The notes beneath the pieces are model-generated. The model did no database searches, had not been told where the DNA came from, and was given only the letters and a program-made list of their open reading frames with translations. Positions 39,301 through 54,300 of a stretch of 64,000 nt of DNA are shown here, one piece after another; position 1 is the stretch's first letter, and each line of letters opens with the position of its first letter. Source of the DNA: Baylisascaris procyonis (taxonomy: Eukaryota > Nematoda > Chromadorea > Rhabditida > Ascarididae); contig JAZARR010000237.1 of the NCBI GenBank assembly GCA_037389465.1, forward strand, positions 2,108,001 to 2,172,000. The letters run 5' to 3'. The position numbers and the translations under genes were made by a program.

Positions 39301-42300
39301 AGAAACAGAAGTTGGTGATCGCCTCTAATTTTTCTTACCAACTTCTCCATCGCTTGAGCAATTCTCGTTGCTTTCCGGCTATAATGTTCCTTACCGAATG
39401 ACATCCTGAATGGAAAAAAAACCCGATGAAGCATCTGAAAGGTTTTTAAAAAAAATCCCCAAAGCTGTCGACTCTTAAATCATAGTTATGAAGGCTACCG
39501 CGGCACCACAACAAATCTCATATGACGCAGAAAAAAAAAAAACAGTAAAAAACAGCCGTTATTCAGTGCCACTGTTGATAGTACTACGTAGTCGTGGCTG
39601 GGATAGTGCCTTTGGACGGGTGGATAGAAAAGTTTACCTCAATCGCGCTAATGCAGAAAATGCTGTAACGTGCACAGTGAATATCTATACGATAACAAAT
39701 AATTTTTTATGATAAACGCACCAAAGTTATAAAGGTTTGGGTACCGATAAATGTAAACGAATGGTGATTCAAACCGTTTTGTAGAGGACTCGAGAAACAC
39801 TGGAAGGAAACAGAAATTGACGATCAACGCCAGCATTTCCAACTCCCTTCATATGCACTTTGGATTTTCAGCTTGCCTCACCTGCTTAGCATTAAAAATT
39901 ATTTGCTCACTTGGCTAAACTTATATTACGAAGGGGATGAGCAAGAAATGAGAGTTGAATTTTTCAGAAGCTTTTCAAACGTGTCGATGAGTTTCCGCTC
40001 ACTTTTCTCATAGAAAAATGTTTCCAAAGGTGCTACCAATCGACTGCAGCATTCTTGAAAAAACCGTCTACCGTCTAGGTGTTTAGCCGGAAAACGATAC
40101 CAGCTCTAAACTTACTTATAGCAATAATTTAATCATTCTCCAAAAATATAGCCATCTGAAGAGGATTGGGAGAAAATGTTCAGCTCTAGTTGAATTGGTT
40201 TGTGGCTGTGATCAGGCGAGTCGATTTGTAGCAATGACCTAGAGTCGTATCTTTAGTAGTACCTCGTCATTTTTTGTCACCTACTAGGATGAACTAACGC
40301 CAGCTGGGATACCCTCTTTGGTCAACGGTCAACATGCAGGCTTGCCAGAAAAACCGCCAAAGCTGGCAATAAGAAACAAGCTCATACAATCTTTAGGCTA
40401 ACTATCGATCGTTTGGAAGTACTTTCTGGTTGCCCACTATACTTTTCAAACTTGGTACTTGATTTTTTGGAGCATAAGAATTTTCCAACTTCTCACCTTG
40501 CGCTCTATGAGTTTTTGACGGTTTCGTCAAGCCTCCCCATTCCTTCACTAAGGCGGATTTTTGCGCTTACCTATGAACGCAACAACAGAACAAAAGTCAG
40601 TGAGCATGAAATAACGCCCAAGCGTGCCTACTAATTTATGGGTTGACAAATGCGAGAAATGACTATGGAAGCGACAAAACGCATACCTCAGCTTGAATAA
40701 GCTTGGCCATCAAAGAATGCCTCTCGCATTCACTGTCTTGCAGATGCTGCTCGACTGAAGAAAGTTTATTAGCTAAAACGGCCGACTCATTCCTCGTCGC
40801 CTCCAGAGTTGCCTCTAGCATTTGTGAAGCCGTTACAAGACGTTCGCTTTCTGACTCCAGTGCTGTAAAGAATGAATTTCAAATTCACCCATCATGCTAC
40901 CTCTTCAACATCCATCATGCAAAAGATTTACATCTTCTGTTTCTTAGGAAATTAGACACTGTAAAGATACGGAAACTGATGTTTGAAGCGACAAAATTAT
41001 GAAGAGAGAAAATTCTGCAAAAAAAAAGCGAAATTTAAGTGGCATGAATCACTGCAATATAGAGGACGGCAAAAGGCAATGAGAAACCCTCTAGGAAGTG
41101 CATTCTGGACAAGCATATGGCGTCAACAAAACGCGAATCAGCGCTCTAAACACAAATAGACACTCCTCCTAGAACAGCACCCACTCTAGCTAAATGATAA
41201 AAACCGTTTGCTCGCCAACTGCTAGAACAAGGTCAACTTAACAGTTCTTCCGTATACTTGGTGTTATATTAGCATTCACGATTCACATGATAGGTGTTAG
41301 CTTTAGAGCAATCCTCGCCATCTAACAGATGGAGATCGAATTGGCAACTTCCGCAGCGGACGAACTGATGAATCCACTGTTCCCTACCAAGTTTTCAACA
41401 TTAATGTAGTTTTATGTATACACAGTAGTTACTGTATATACAGCGAAATGTTGGAACATTTCAAAAATAACAACAAACATCTAGACGCTCATTTACCTTT
41501 CATTTTGTCGCCCATCGCTTCCATCTCTTTATTGATCGATAAGATTCTTTCATTGTAAGCGGCATTATCGTTGCAGAGTATCTCGATTCGTTCATCTCTG
41601 AGCGCGATCTCGCGACGCAATGCATCCACTTCATTCCGAGCAAAATCCTCATAATCCGTGAAAGTCCCCATTGCTTAACACAACCCAGTCATGCCAAACA
41701 CCATTCACTTTGTTGCATTGATAAGCCTTACACACACGCTCTCTCTTCACAAACACCAAGCATCAGCTTATCGCATAACGTTATATGAGCGCTATACTCA
41801 CAGAGTGCAGTATTGCCACTTCCTCAAACCTTGGTCGCTTCAATGTTTGATCTCAGGTATAAGACCATTTGTAGCAACTCGGAAGAGATAATCTGTTAAA
41901 GGGAATATATAACCTACAATGATCATCATTTAACTTACACTGAGGACCACAATTTTACTTTATTCGTGAGGTTCAGTTCACGTTCATTGAGAAGCATAAG
42001 TGAGCTTAATTTTCGAAAAAAAAAAAACAGACGATGCAAAAATATGACTGTGACAGTGAAACAGCAGCAAAATTTGAGGTGAAAATCGTTTTTATGGAAA
42101 AAAATAAGCAAGTCCGAATTGCATGTGATGCTTCAAGTGGAAGGGTGAAGGAACGGTCCTATACTGAGAGGTTTCTAATCGGAGGGTATATAATAGAGCC
42201 TTGCAAATTATCTATTTAATTGTCGTGCATAAGTTAAATAAACGCAATCTCGAAATAAAGGTGAAAGCTTGTTCAATATGAATTACACAAGCATCTTCAA

Positions 42301-45300
42301 GTACGGCAAAAAATGAAGAGGCATTCATAATGGTGGAACTCAGTTTGTAGCAGACAATATTTCAGCATGTTCAGCGTGAATTTTTTATTCAATTTTACGC
42401 ACCACTAACCCAACCTTAAATGAACTTAAGCAGAATATATGCATAATACGCTCTATACAAATTATAGCTTTTCTAAATCGTTTGCAGCATAAATTTTCAT
42501 GTGAGATATCAATCACTATAAACGACAACATCTTTATATCACCTATAATGACTGAGTTTAATGTATTACATTCAGAAGGATTAAAAAACTTTCAACGTTC
42601 AGCATTAAGCTATCAAAATCGAAATCATAATACTGAAATTACTAATCCACATGAAAATATTTCAATCTTTTCAATGTATCGAATTCAAATGCATATACGT
42701 AGCACGCCAAACGACATTCAATGTTACGCGATCCGTGAAAAACATTTCAATTCTAAGTGTTATGACGATAGCATGAAGCGTTCTGCGAAATAATTCAATC
42801 ATCAGATGCAAACCTTTGATAAGTATTCTTCAAACATTACTGCTTCTCACTATGCTGTAACCATAGTCACTTTACCATTGGTATAATAAACATCTAAAAG
42901 ATAGGTCCTTCTTGAATCTTCAGACGATTTCTTAGTTAGTTTCCATGAAATTCTTCAGTCGATTTCTCGAAGCCAGGATAGTTTCCATTCTCTCTACGTC
43001 CTTCATTATATTAAAATATTATTAATGACTCACCAGATTCCTTTGCTTCCAATGTGTTCATGACGAATAAATTTTCGTTAGTTTGAGGGTTTGCACTGTA
43101 TGAATTCGCCTAAATGAAGACATTGTAGAGTAAAAATTTCAAAAAGCACATCATCTAAATTGATGCAAATTCCAAACTAGAAAAAACTTGAAATTTTCAA
43201 AAAGCAAAAATTTTTCATTTAATTTTTAATTTCTTTTTCTAAAATAGCGAAAAATGAAATCCGAAAAATTCGAAACGGCGAGATGCGATGGCCATCAATA
43301 GTCCTATTAGTTCCCTAACGATATCTCGAATGCTAACAAAAGGATTGTGCTAATTTAGCGTTCAACATTTCTGCTCTTAAAATATTTGCATAAAATTACG
43401 CATTGTGAGATTTTTACGAAATTTTATTTTTATCTGTTTTTGTTTTTTTTTTGAGAAATATTTTTTACGAGAATCAAAAATTTAAACATTTGTTGGATGA
43501 TTTCCATGAAGATCACTCTTACCCTTCTAAAATTTGGCTGCCTATTGTTGACAGCGTTGCATTCGATTTGCACAGGCAACTACATATTTCCCTTTAAATT
43601 CATTCTTCTCTATTATTAAATTCCCTTATATTGAGCGATGCCCCCTATCGCCCACGTAATCTATGGCTGAGCATTCTAAAATATCTCTTCATTATGACAG
43701 CTATTCGCGTCCCTCCTAACTGCCCTCTACAGTGTGTTATTTGTTGAAGAAAATAAAGTAAGCAATTTCACATATCAGAAATAACCTGTGAAGGAATTGC
43801 AGTTAGCCGAACATCATGTGCTTCCGATATTCCAAGGAAAGTTGCTTGGTCGGTCGAATCCTCAAGTGCACCTTTCGAGAGCGGCTCGAAGTCCCAACCG
43901 TCGTTTTTGGAGTCCTCGCCATTCATGTCGTCAGTACAGCTTTGAACAACTGCCGTAGATGCTTCAAAAGTTAGTGGAGGCTTTTGCAGGTATTCATTTG
44001 AATCCTCTTTTAGCTCAGTTTCCAATTCTGAAACTCCATTGATTTTCATTTCTAGCCTTTGCTTCAAGTAGAGATTTTCGTCTCGAAGTTTCTTTACTCG
44101 AATTTTTGCGTTGCTTAGAAGCTTTGAAGCCATATGCACCTTTGTGATCTGTGCCTCCTTATCTCTCAAGTTCTGCTCTTTTTTGACTAAACTTTCATGG
44201 ATAGCAACGATTTTAGTTTCTAAGTTGTTAAGAGAGATTTCCGCTTCGGCGAGCATTTCCTTTAAACTTCCCAATCTAGCCCGAATCGCCTCTTCAGCTA
44301 ATTGCCACTCTTCGCGGTTTTCGTTCGATAGTGTACCAACAGTTTTCATTCCAAGAAGACGATCCGCCAGTATGCTTTCCTTTTCTAAAGAGACGTTCAT
44401 CCATGCGTTAGCAGCTTCGAGCTCCTTCATACGAGTATCGATCAGTTCGGCTGCCCCCAGCATTACCTGCAATTCTTCAACACTAGCTTCAACAGTTCCC
44501 GCTCGAAACTCCGTTCTTATTGCGATCAGGCTGCTTCGCAATTCGGCATTTTCAGATTCCATGGCGTCAAGCTCGTTTCTAAGAGCATCCCATTTGCACT
44601 CAAACTCGATATTCTCCGCCTCTAATCTATTCGCTCGTAATTCTGCGGCTTTTGCGTTTTGCAGCTGCACCTTCAGACGATTATTTTCCTCCTCTACTTC
44701 ACGAATCTTCACTTCTAAATCTTGTATGGTTTGAACGTACTGTTGCTGGAGTTTGACCTCTGATTCCATCTGCCGAATCGGTTTTCCCACATCTTCTATG
44801 TTCTCCACGTTCTCGTTCATCTGTAAGCCATCGACTGGCAGGTGACTTGGAATTTCTCCAAATACCTCCCGTTGTTGCGACCCTTGATTCAATCCAGAAT
44901 TCTCGGTCTCTCGCTCAAGGTGCAGATGTTCGTTCACAGCGCTTGCGTGATCTTCAAACGGACTGATGTTTTCAAGCTGGAGGTGTTGCTGAGGCTGGCG
45001 TTCGGTAAGCAAGCGTGTATCCACCTTTGCAGTATCAAATCCAATGTAAACAGTATCAATAGCTGAAGTGTCCAAGCTTGAATTTATATCGTTTGCATCT
45101 GCAAATAATACTTGTGGTTCACATTGCTCGCCATCGGCTGATTCTTGCATTCTCTTTATTTGTTCGCGTAGCATTTCGATTTCAACGTGAAACTTGTCAT
45201 TCGTCGTTTGTAGTTGCTTGTTGTGGGTGCGTAATCGTTGCTTTTCATCAAGAAGTCGTTCACAATGTTCGGTGAGATGTTCGATACGTTGTTCATATTC

Positions 45301-48300
45301 ACACATCTTCACATCTTTTCGTTCACTAGCATCCACAACCGAACGCCACATTTGCTCGAGTTGCTCACATTTTCGTTGCGCCACGTGATGTGATTCGGCC
45401 AACGCTTCATGCTCATTGCATTCCTCTCGTAGCAATTCACTCAACTCGATATTCGCATGTAGGGCTTCTCCTAATTCCTCATTTAAGTGCTTCAAATCAA
45501 CTACGAATCGCTCCATGTCGAATTTACGCAACTCTTTCGCTAAGTATTCAGCTCTATTTGCGGACAGCTGCTCGTTGTTATTTCCACTTTCGTCAATGCT
45601 GATAATGCTACTGTTCTTTTGTAAGATGATATCATTTTCCTCACTTACACTCGCTGTCCCATCTACTCTCACATATTCACTCTCTGTTTTAGAGTCGCTC
45701 CTCTCGTTAGCCAACATTGAAAGATTTTCTCGTGACTCACTGTCCACATGTTCGGATACGTCTACAATTATTGCAGACTCTTCAGGATAGTCGTTGTTTG
45801 CTTGTTGCTGCGTTGATTCCATTTCAACGTCAACGAGGTGCTCCTGGGAGCACAGCTGTCTGTGAATCACATTTTCTGATGCTTGTTGAGTGCCACACAC
45901 CACTGTTGATACTTCATGTTGTTCTTCTGCTTCTGAGCAGCACATTGAATATTCATTATTCGCCGTATCGTCGTTGACACGCAGAAGTGTTTCAAGCCTT
46001 GCCCTTATCTGCCTTTCGCACTGCTCACATACGCTCCGCAAACGGCCAAGACGTTCCACCTCCACTTCAAACGCTTTATTCTGAAATCGGTCACTCAATT
46101 ATTTTCTATAGAATTTTGATCATATATTTCAGCCTACATTTGCATCAAAAGATACTGTATTACTGTGGATAGAAGGCCTGCTTCTAGTGCTATCAAAAGT
46201 AAATGATACCTTTTGAAAGGATGATTCTATTCCACCTTCTCCAGTAATGGAAATAATAGAAGACTAGAGCCTTATATTCGGAGAAATATATTTTTTAGAT
46301 GGCTTGTGTCGGGGTCTGATATACATAGCACTTAAGCTAAACGAGAATCTCTAGCAAGTTCAACATTGTAACAATAGTATTTTGCAAATGGGGAGTTGCA
46401 TGTCGCGATACTACTCTTAGATTGCTGCAAAACACCTACACAAGTCTGCTTGATAAGGGTGTTTCATTCCCAACAGACTCGCACGTGATGATTTTAACTA
46501 AGAGGTGATGCGATCCCCACTAGATAAGTTTACTAAAAGTTATTATAGACGATCACAGATATATAAACCGTAATGAGTTAATAGGCGGACTATGACGCTC
46601 AGTTCGCTGAATCTTATATGGATAATGCTCGACAAAGGATAATTTTTGTGCCATGTGTTGCATTGCGAAGGGAATTTATTGACTACTATTAACAAAAAAA
46701 CTAAGCATTTTCAAAAGTTCTACAGCCTCGAAAAGGTCCCAGAAGGCGATTTCATCAATATCAACATCACTATCGCAAAGAGTATTCAAGAATGTAATCA
46801 ACTAGGTTTCTTCATTAAGCAACTAATCATCAACGTTAAACAGGCGTTAAAACGTTAAACAATATGCGAAAACATTAGCTTTATTTAAGCTCTAACTGTC
46901 TACGATATGAAACAACCTATGAGTGTAACGATGACTTATCAAGCAACATGGACGACTTCAAAAATATTCCAGCATGACGCAGTGGGATGCGATATAGAAT
47001 TCAGTCGTAACCGCAAAGATTCAACTATCGATCTGCATTGATCATTCAGCTGCCGGTAGGCCTCGTCCCAGCGTCTTATTTATACTTCACCATTCTTGGC
47101 GAAAATAGCAATTTTACACTGAGAATTCACATCAGCGATACCTCCCCATGCTCGACATCCTCTTCGAAATTGGGAGTGGAAAGGGGACTACGAAGTACCA
47201 GACTTCAACTTTGGTAATCATAATCACACTAATGTACATGAACAATTTACTAACAATTGCGCTTGGTGGTGCTTGTACTCTGGTTACTCGCAGCAGGAAG
47301 ATTGTGCAAGTTTAGCGGTTTTTTTGGATTCATAGAAAAGTGAGAGCGCTCTACTTTCCCATGAAGCTTAATGCCGTGATTCGAGGTGCATATAACACCT
47401 ACTGATGTTATATACACCTCGAATCACGGCACTAAAAGACAGTTAAAGAAACAGGATCCTATCACTGACGTGAAACACCATCCAGAAGCAACTAACGTAT
47501 AGCCGGAAGAAAGTGGAACACACTGGCAATCCGAATACGAGAATTATATACAGTAGAGGAAGCGAGAATCTGCGGATAGTCTTCGTGCAAGTGCACTACC
47601 AATTTAATTGGATCGCTTTATGACTAAGGCCTAGGCTATGCGTTGCTTCTACTTTGATGCTCTTCTTTTCAAGCTAACAACCCATCTCTGGTCCAAAACA
47701 ACCTAGGCTTTGTGTATGTCTATGGCAAACATATAAGACCAATAATCAACAAAAATTTCGTGCATTATATCTTAAAGTAAACATTCCTACTTATTCCAGA
47801 TTTTTTCAAAGCAGTTTTCAATGGCGCCTATCTACCAACATTGCTCGTTCTGCCTAAAACTTCAACGGTCTCGAGTTAACATCAACAAACACAAAATCTC
47901 AATGCATGCATTTACTATAAAAGTTATTTCTTTGAAGGATCAGATGATGAAGAGATTTATGAAAATTATAGAAAAGAAATTAACACAAAAAAAAGCCAAC
48001 GAAACCAGATAAGAAAAAAATTCAAAGCGAATTCGCTCCATACACAACGAATCGTTATGAAAATTGGCTAAATATTGTCGCATGGAGAGTAACAACATTG
48101 CGATGACTCATGAAAACGGGTGGACGGTTATTGCATCAATAATGAGAAAAATCCACATCGCTATGGATCAATGCTTAATGACAGTTAAAAAAAGAAAGAG
48201 AAGACGAAAAACATCACAGTCATTCGCTACCAATCACAATGAAACTGAAGAATTTAGAAGAACAAATCGCAGATTCTCTCGCAAATAAAACTCCCTAAAG

Positions 48301-51300
48301 CGTTTAGCTCTAAGGACTGTTCTTTGCTGAACAAAACGATTCGATGAAAAATTCAATGATTTCATGAAAAATCATATCGTAAAATAAAAATTTTAATCGT
48401 CGAGAATAATGCAATTTTCTTAAAACATTTCCCAAAGTTAGGGATTTTAAATCAAGAGAAAAAACCCTATAATGAGGAAATATTAAAAATGCCCTCCACT
48501 TTGTTTCACTCTCATAAAAATGCACAAAAAAAAAACAATTTCTAAACAAGCCAACAAACATAAAAATTGACTTTTCGATTATTTTTTTAACGTCGTGAAA
48601 ATGTTGAACTATAAACAAGGAGAAGAGATGAATAGAGATGTGACTATAGATAGGGTGAATATTCATCAAGAATGCAAGCGAGTAATATCGCAATAATCGC
48701 AATATTTCAGCAATTTTGGCAGCAAATCTATAAACTTCGATTTGAACTATGCGAAAGTGTATGAAAGTTGAATGGGAAATGTCATTAGGCAAATAGCAAT
48801 GAAAAAAAAACCGACTGTCACTGAACGAATAAATTCTCAATCGGATGAAGAAAGAGATAGCAATTACTACGACTCCATACCCGTATTCTGGAAGTGAGCA
48901 GAAGCAAGATGATTTGCTAATTCATTTATTCATCCTTGTCCTATCACCCTCTGCCTTCCCCTCCCCAACGTTATACATTTCAACGCAGCCTTTGCTCCTA
49001 AAAACAGCAGTAGATATTCCAAGCTTTCAATGTCACTGCTTAATATCTTCAAGTCCTCCAAAATGGAAAGGAAAATTACGCTGCTATAATGCTGCTAATT
49101 AAAAAGCGGAGAAAATGCATTCTCAATCACCAGAATAGAAAGACGATCAAGCAACATAACAAAACAAACAAAAAGAGCGAAAGCCGATCACGAAATCGGA
49201 AAGAACGATCACAGCCCGAAGGAAGGGACGATTTGAAGAGCAGGCAGTTGCAGCGATCAGCCCACTTATTGTTTACCCTGGAACCCGCTTTTCCTCCGCC
49301 GCACTCTCTCTTCGCTCTGAAATACATTGCTCTATTTCACCGCAAATATCGAAACGAAGTCATTTTCATCATCCCCCTAACCCTCCATCTTGCTATCAAA
49401 AACGATCAATCAATAGCTTTTAAGCAATACTCCCCCTCTAATCCCTCCGTTATCCTATATTTGCATTCTGGATGAATACTTATACTCGCAAACTCGAACT
49501 CCTAGAATATTATAAGCCCGCTGCCTTACTCGCTATAAACGTTGATAAAGCTTGGCCGCAGCAACAACCCACAATACATGGTTGGAATCAGTCCATAGAT
49601 GTGATGCAGATGCACAATAAATAACAAGAAGAGTGGCAAAAAAAGACAGACGTACCCGGTAGCCAGCGGTTACAATAAATGATACGATCCTCAAGCAATT
49701 TCCTGAGATGGCCTAAGCAAACCGAAATCCGAAAAAAAGATACTACAGTAACCCAGTCATTTTCATCAATACCAAAGAAAATGGCTGACATATTCTCAAT
49801 GAGCATCTTCATGGTAGAAAGATGAGCGAAATATTTCTTGTAGCTAATAAAACTATATCAACTCGCAAGTAAGAGGAAACCACCTTTACCAGTTTAGAAA
49901 AAAAGTGGATAAAACTCCGAGAAATTGGAAAATGGTGCAGAATGAATGCCAGCTCATGTTTCGTCACCTGGAAGTCAAATGGATATATGCGGATCAAGTT
50001 AAGGGACAGAGCCCGCTCCCCATCGTCTCCTGGAAGGATAGTATTCAACGGATCAGTTGCACCAGTTGAAGACGTTATCCAGCCTCTATTCAAGAGATAC
50101 TAAGGCGTTTTCGCTATCACTCTCATATAAGTCACAATCAAAGAAAAGCGCATAAAAGATCTTCAAATAACGGTAAGCTGTTACCTGTACGATGGCAATC
50201 GCTTTATCATCACCACATTCAACGCAAACGATACATGAGTCCCGTAAAGTTGACTTCAAACACAACGACAAAACAAAAAAGCGATCATACGACAATCAAG
50301 TCATGCGAACCTTATTTCTCGAAAACAGAGTGGGAGAAATCGAAAAACTTTCGCGATCGCCAATGCAACTTTTCTGGTAAATTCACAACCATATCAACAC
50401 GACATACGGTTAACATACTTTTTCTCCTCGGTGAATTCAATTAAACTCTCGAATGCGGCATCGTCAGTGTTTAAAAATAGCAATGCTCCTTAGGATACTA
50501 TTATTTTCCAAGGCAAAAAAAAGGATTAGAGAATAAGACGCAGCTAACCGTCACTTGTAGCTGGCGGATTGTCTCGTCTAAATCCATATCATTTTCCTCA
50601 ACTAAGAAGCGTCCAACTGTCTGCAAAAAATAACGGTCATGAAATTCGAGCAGAACTTAAGCGCCAAAAAAAACAAAATACCACAAATTTTTAAAAGTTT
50701 TTTTTAAAAACTTTAAAAAAAATTTTTAAATTTGAACGTCATTTTTAATTTTGCTTAGGAACGTGCGGTGCCCGAAAAAGAAAGCCGTTATCGGGTGGTC
50801 GCTGCTCAGTCGAATATTGTCAGAAAATAATATTTTCTAGACGCTATGCTGGATGCATAACGCGAATTCCAGGAGCCACTTCAGGACTTGAATTACATCG
50901 ATGTTCGCTTCACCGCGAATGAATGCTTCGCCTCAATTCAGAAGAAAAACACAAGCATCAGCCCCTTGAAGGTTGATTCTAACTTCTGCGGCTAATGCTA
51001 ACTCTGCACCTTTCCATTTCAAAGCCGCCTTATATCCTGATAGAAGATTTAGTCTGCATCATGGTCTACCAAGAGCGCTCTCCACCCATATTTTTGAAGT
51101 CTCGTTTATCCAAATCTAATAAGCATTTTAACATTCCAATACCTTCGTGTGTTGCTGAACAGTTTCGATAGTCGACGTAGCATGTTGTCGTCTCGTCTCA
51201 AATGTTGATCCTGTCGACCGGAGAATAGTCTCATCAGCCGGCGATTCTAGACTTATACGACTTGGCTGCGTTGCTTCTGAACTCATAAGAGTCGATGTGC

Positions 51301-54300
51301 TGGTAGTCCTGGAACGTCCTGCCAACTCTTCCTGAAATACGAATGGAAAGTCAATTTCGTTGGGCACTAATTTCTCTGACGTGCCAAAACACTTTCCCCT
51401 CTAACAAGAATGTGGGTCTGATAAAGTGAACTTATTTCCGTGGATAGAAGACAAGTCACCTCTTCACAGGATATCAGGATATCAAAAAAAAGGATAAAAC
51501 GTAAAACCTTTTTGCAAATTTCTGAACACGCGTACTATCTATGTACCTATGTACCAAGTTAAAGAGCTCAAAAATAGGATCACCTTTCCCAATAATGTGC
51601 ATTCGCCATCCTTCCTTCATAACGAAAATAAAACGTTCACTAACACACTTGCAGAAAGGATGTTAGAAGAGAGAAAAATGAATAGAAACAACATTTACGT
51701 ATGGGATTTTAAACGCAAAAAAAAACTGCTTTGTTAGAGCTATCGTTCTTTTTTTTTCACAGAAAATTCCATCGAAAGTATGATAAAGAAAAATTCGCAG
51801 TAACAAGTCAAAAAATCTTGTTAAAAAAAAACCAACTTCATTCCTATCTTCTCATTCGATCACACAGATATAGCAAAAATCAAAGCACAAACCTCTTTGT
51901 AAGCATCCAACTCCGTTTTCATGATCTTCATACGTTTCAATAACTGCTTCCTTTCCATCGAGAGTTTCTTGCATTCTTCTTCGAGCTTACTCACCTAGAA
52001 ATCACTAATTACATTCAGCCGAAGCGTTCAACACAATTCATGAAAGCTGTACAGCGCTAAGTGCAGATTAAATGTGGCCGCATTCGATCATATTTGACCA
52101 GGACCAGATCACAGGGGATGGAAGTATTTTCAATGTGAGTGATCCTTTGAGGAAATAAACGGTGCTGAAGACAGTTTAGATCACATGCCCGTCACTTTAT
52201 TATAAGGTCATAAAAAGCAAGAACGGTTCCTGAGCGCAGTCGTATTCGCTACCTATCACTGGCGTGGATATATCAGATACCAGTTTTATTTACCCAATAC
52301 ACCACTACAAAAAAAACAGGCTTACTTTAGAATTTAGCTGCTCGTTTTGGTCGAGAATCGATTGCGAATTACGCTGCACTTCTTCCAACATACTTAGTCT
52401 TTCCCTCATAGCGTGGATTTCATCATCGGCAGTCATACAAACTTCCGTCGTTGTATTGCAGTTATTCTTGGATGAATCGGCACCAATTCCACTAAAATGA
52501 ATGTGATGCATACAGTATGCTAATCTCTTGGATCAGCTTAGACCTAACGCTCGCTTGAATAAATAATTAAAGAACAGCTAGGAAACTACCCTGGTACAAC
52601 ATCGAGGGATCCTTAAGCTTAGACAACTAAATCTGCCCAACGAGTTCAAATTGCAGCTCCAGGGCAATAAATACTCGAATAAGAGTGTGAAAACTATTTG
52701 TTCACCAATTCGGCTTAAGACAACCCTTAAATATGTACGGATCTATGTATGGATCTTCCCTCCCAATAAATGGATGAAGGTATCACAGGATTTTCGCCGA
52801 AGAAAAGATGAGTGTTAAATTGAAAGCAAGATATCCCGACCATTCCCTAGAAGAAGGACGTTTTCATGCATATTCAATTTGGGACCTACAGGGTCGTTAG
52901 GGCACTCACATTAGATTTTGAGAGATGTTTCCCCTTCATCTAAGATTTTAAATATTTTCTTTGCTCACTTTATCAAAATAGCGAATATAGGAAAGTTGCC
53001 ATCGAATGGAAGAAAAAAAAAACAAATGTGTAGAAATAAAAATTAGCGACAAAAAGTACCTTTCAGAAATGTGAACAAGCGCTCCGCTTGTAAACGTCTT
53101 TTCGTAGGAAGACAACATCTCTCGTCTCTTGTCACTGTCGCAACCGATTGATTGAACTCCCACATCTATCAGAGTGTGACGTTTCTCTAACTTTTCCTGT
53201 GCAATCATAAGTTCCCCTTCAGTATCGTTTAAGCGCACTTTGAGTCGTTCTATCAGCGCACTGCGTTCTTCTTCTGAAACGACTGCTGTCGATAGCTTCG
53301 TCTCAAGCTCTTTTATTGCAGCCATCAATTCCTCATTTTCTGCTTCAACTTCTTTAATTCTTCGTTCATAGCGATCCGTCGTTTCCATAAGCACGCATTC
53401 TGCATCTTGCAGCAATCCGTTTTGTTTCTTCATAACTTCTAGGTCGTTTCTCGCCTCTTTCAGAGCGTTATTTGCAACATCCATTCTCTTGCTTAGTTCT
53501 TCCAGCTTGTTGTCTTTCTCATCATTTCTTTCATTAAGCATTTCTACTTCCTTGCTGAGTGTTTCATTTCGATGCTGAGCGAGTGTTAATTCCTCCTCCA
53601 TTTTCATGACAGTACTTTCATAATCATCAATTTCTTCACTAAGCTCAGTAAAACGCTTAGCCTTTGTCTCGCTTGCCAGCAACCTTTCCTGCAGTTTATT
53701 AATATCGGCTTCCATTGTTGCATTGTCCTTTTCAAGTGTACTAAATCGTTCCAATAACTCGTGATGACTATTTTCAACGAGATTCTTTTGCTCGTTAAGC
53801 GAATATAGCTCGCTCTCATGAGCCTCTTTTAATCTCTGCAACTCCTCAACTCGCTTTACATCAATTTGCAATAGCTTTTCAGCAAGTTCTATCTTTTCGC
53901 GCTCTAGTTCAGAAAGTTCCATGCGAAGTTTTTCAACAGCCAGCGAAACGTCATTAGTCGCATTTCTCTGCTCAATTCTTTCTTCCTGCGGAGCGTCTCT
54001 GAAGTTGGCATTCACTTCATCTTGACTCATGAGAGTATCTGCAAGATGCATCTGAAGGTTTGCAACCGTTGTTTCAAGCACATCATTCTTTACCTCTAGC
54101 TTCAAACCGTAGTCTTCGGAGGTGCGCAACCTTTTCTCGAGACTTCCAAGCAGTCTGCGTAACGACGCTTCAATTCGCTTTAAATGGCTGTTCTCCTCCT
54201 CTAAGCTCAAGATCGTTGTATCTTTTTGATCACAAATAGCAGCATGCTGGAGGTGATTCTCTTGCTCGTTTCTCAAGCTTACAGCAAGTTCTTCCGGATC

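Larger units (their letters stand above)
46081..49655 (-). other. Intron with hairpin
   Basis: Holds the inverted repeat at 47.4 kb and a small plus-strand open frame at 47.8 kb. One further minus-strand exon candidate lies near 49264-49305: acceptor GTATTTCAG, about 41 open bases including RESAAEEKRVP, donor GTAAAC. Its phases do not fit the neighbouring exons. Confidence 0.5.

Noticed and set aside
40446..40465. Second SL1-like match on the minus strand (ACCAAGTTTGA)
   Set aside because: Only about 11 bases align, with an interrupted ACCC block; this is within chance expectation.
44111..44734. 207-codon plus-strand open frame
   Set aside because: It lies exactly opposite giant exon 13. 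Long antisense frames arise from the codon bias of the E/K/Q/L-rich coiled coil; its Ser/Phe-rich translation has no independent support.
48310..48840. 176-codon minus-strand open frame, Phe/Ile-rich
   Set aside because: It starts at a non-ATG codon in strongly A-rich (plus-strand) DNA, which depletes minus-strand stops. The composition is low complexity and no splice or start context supports it.
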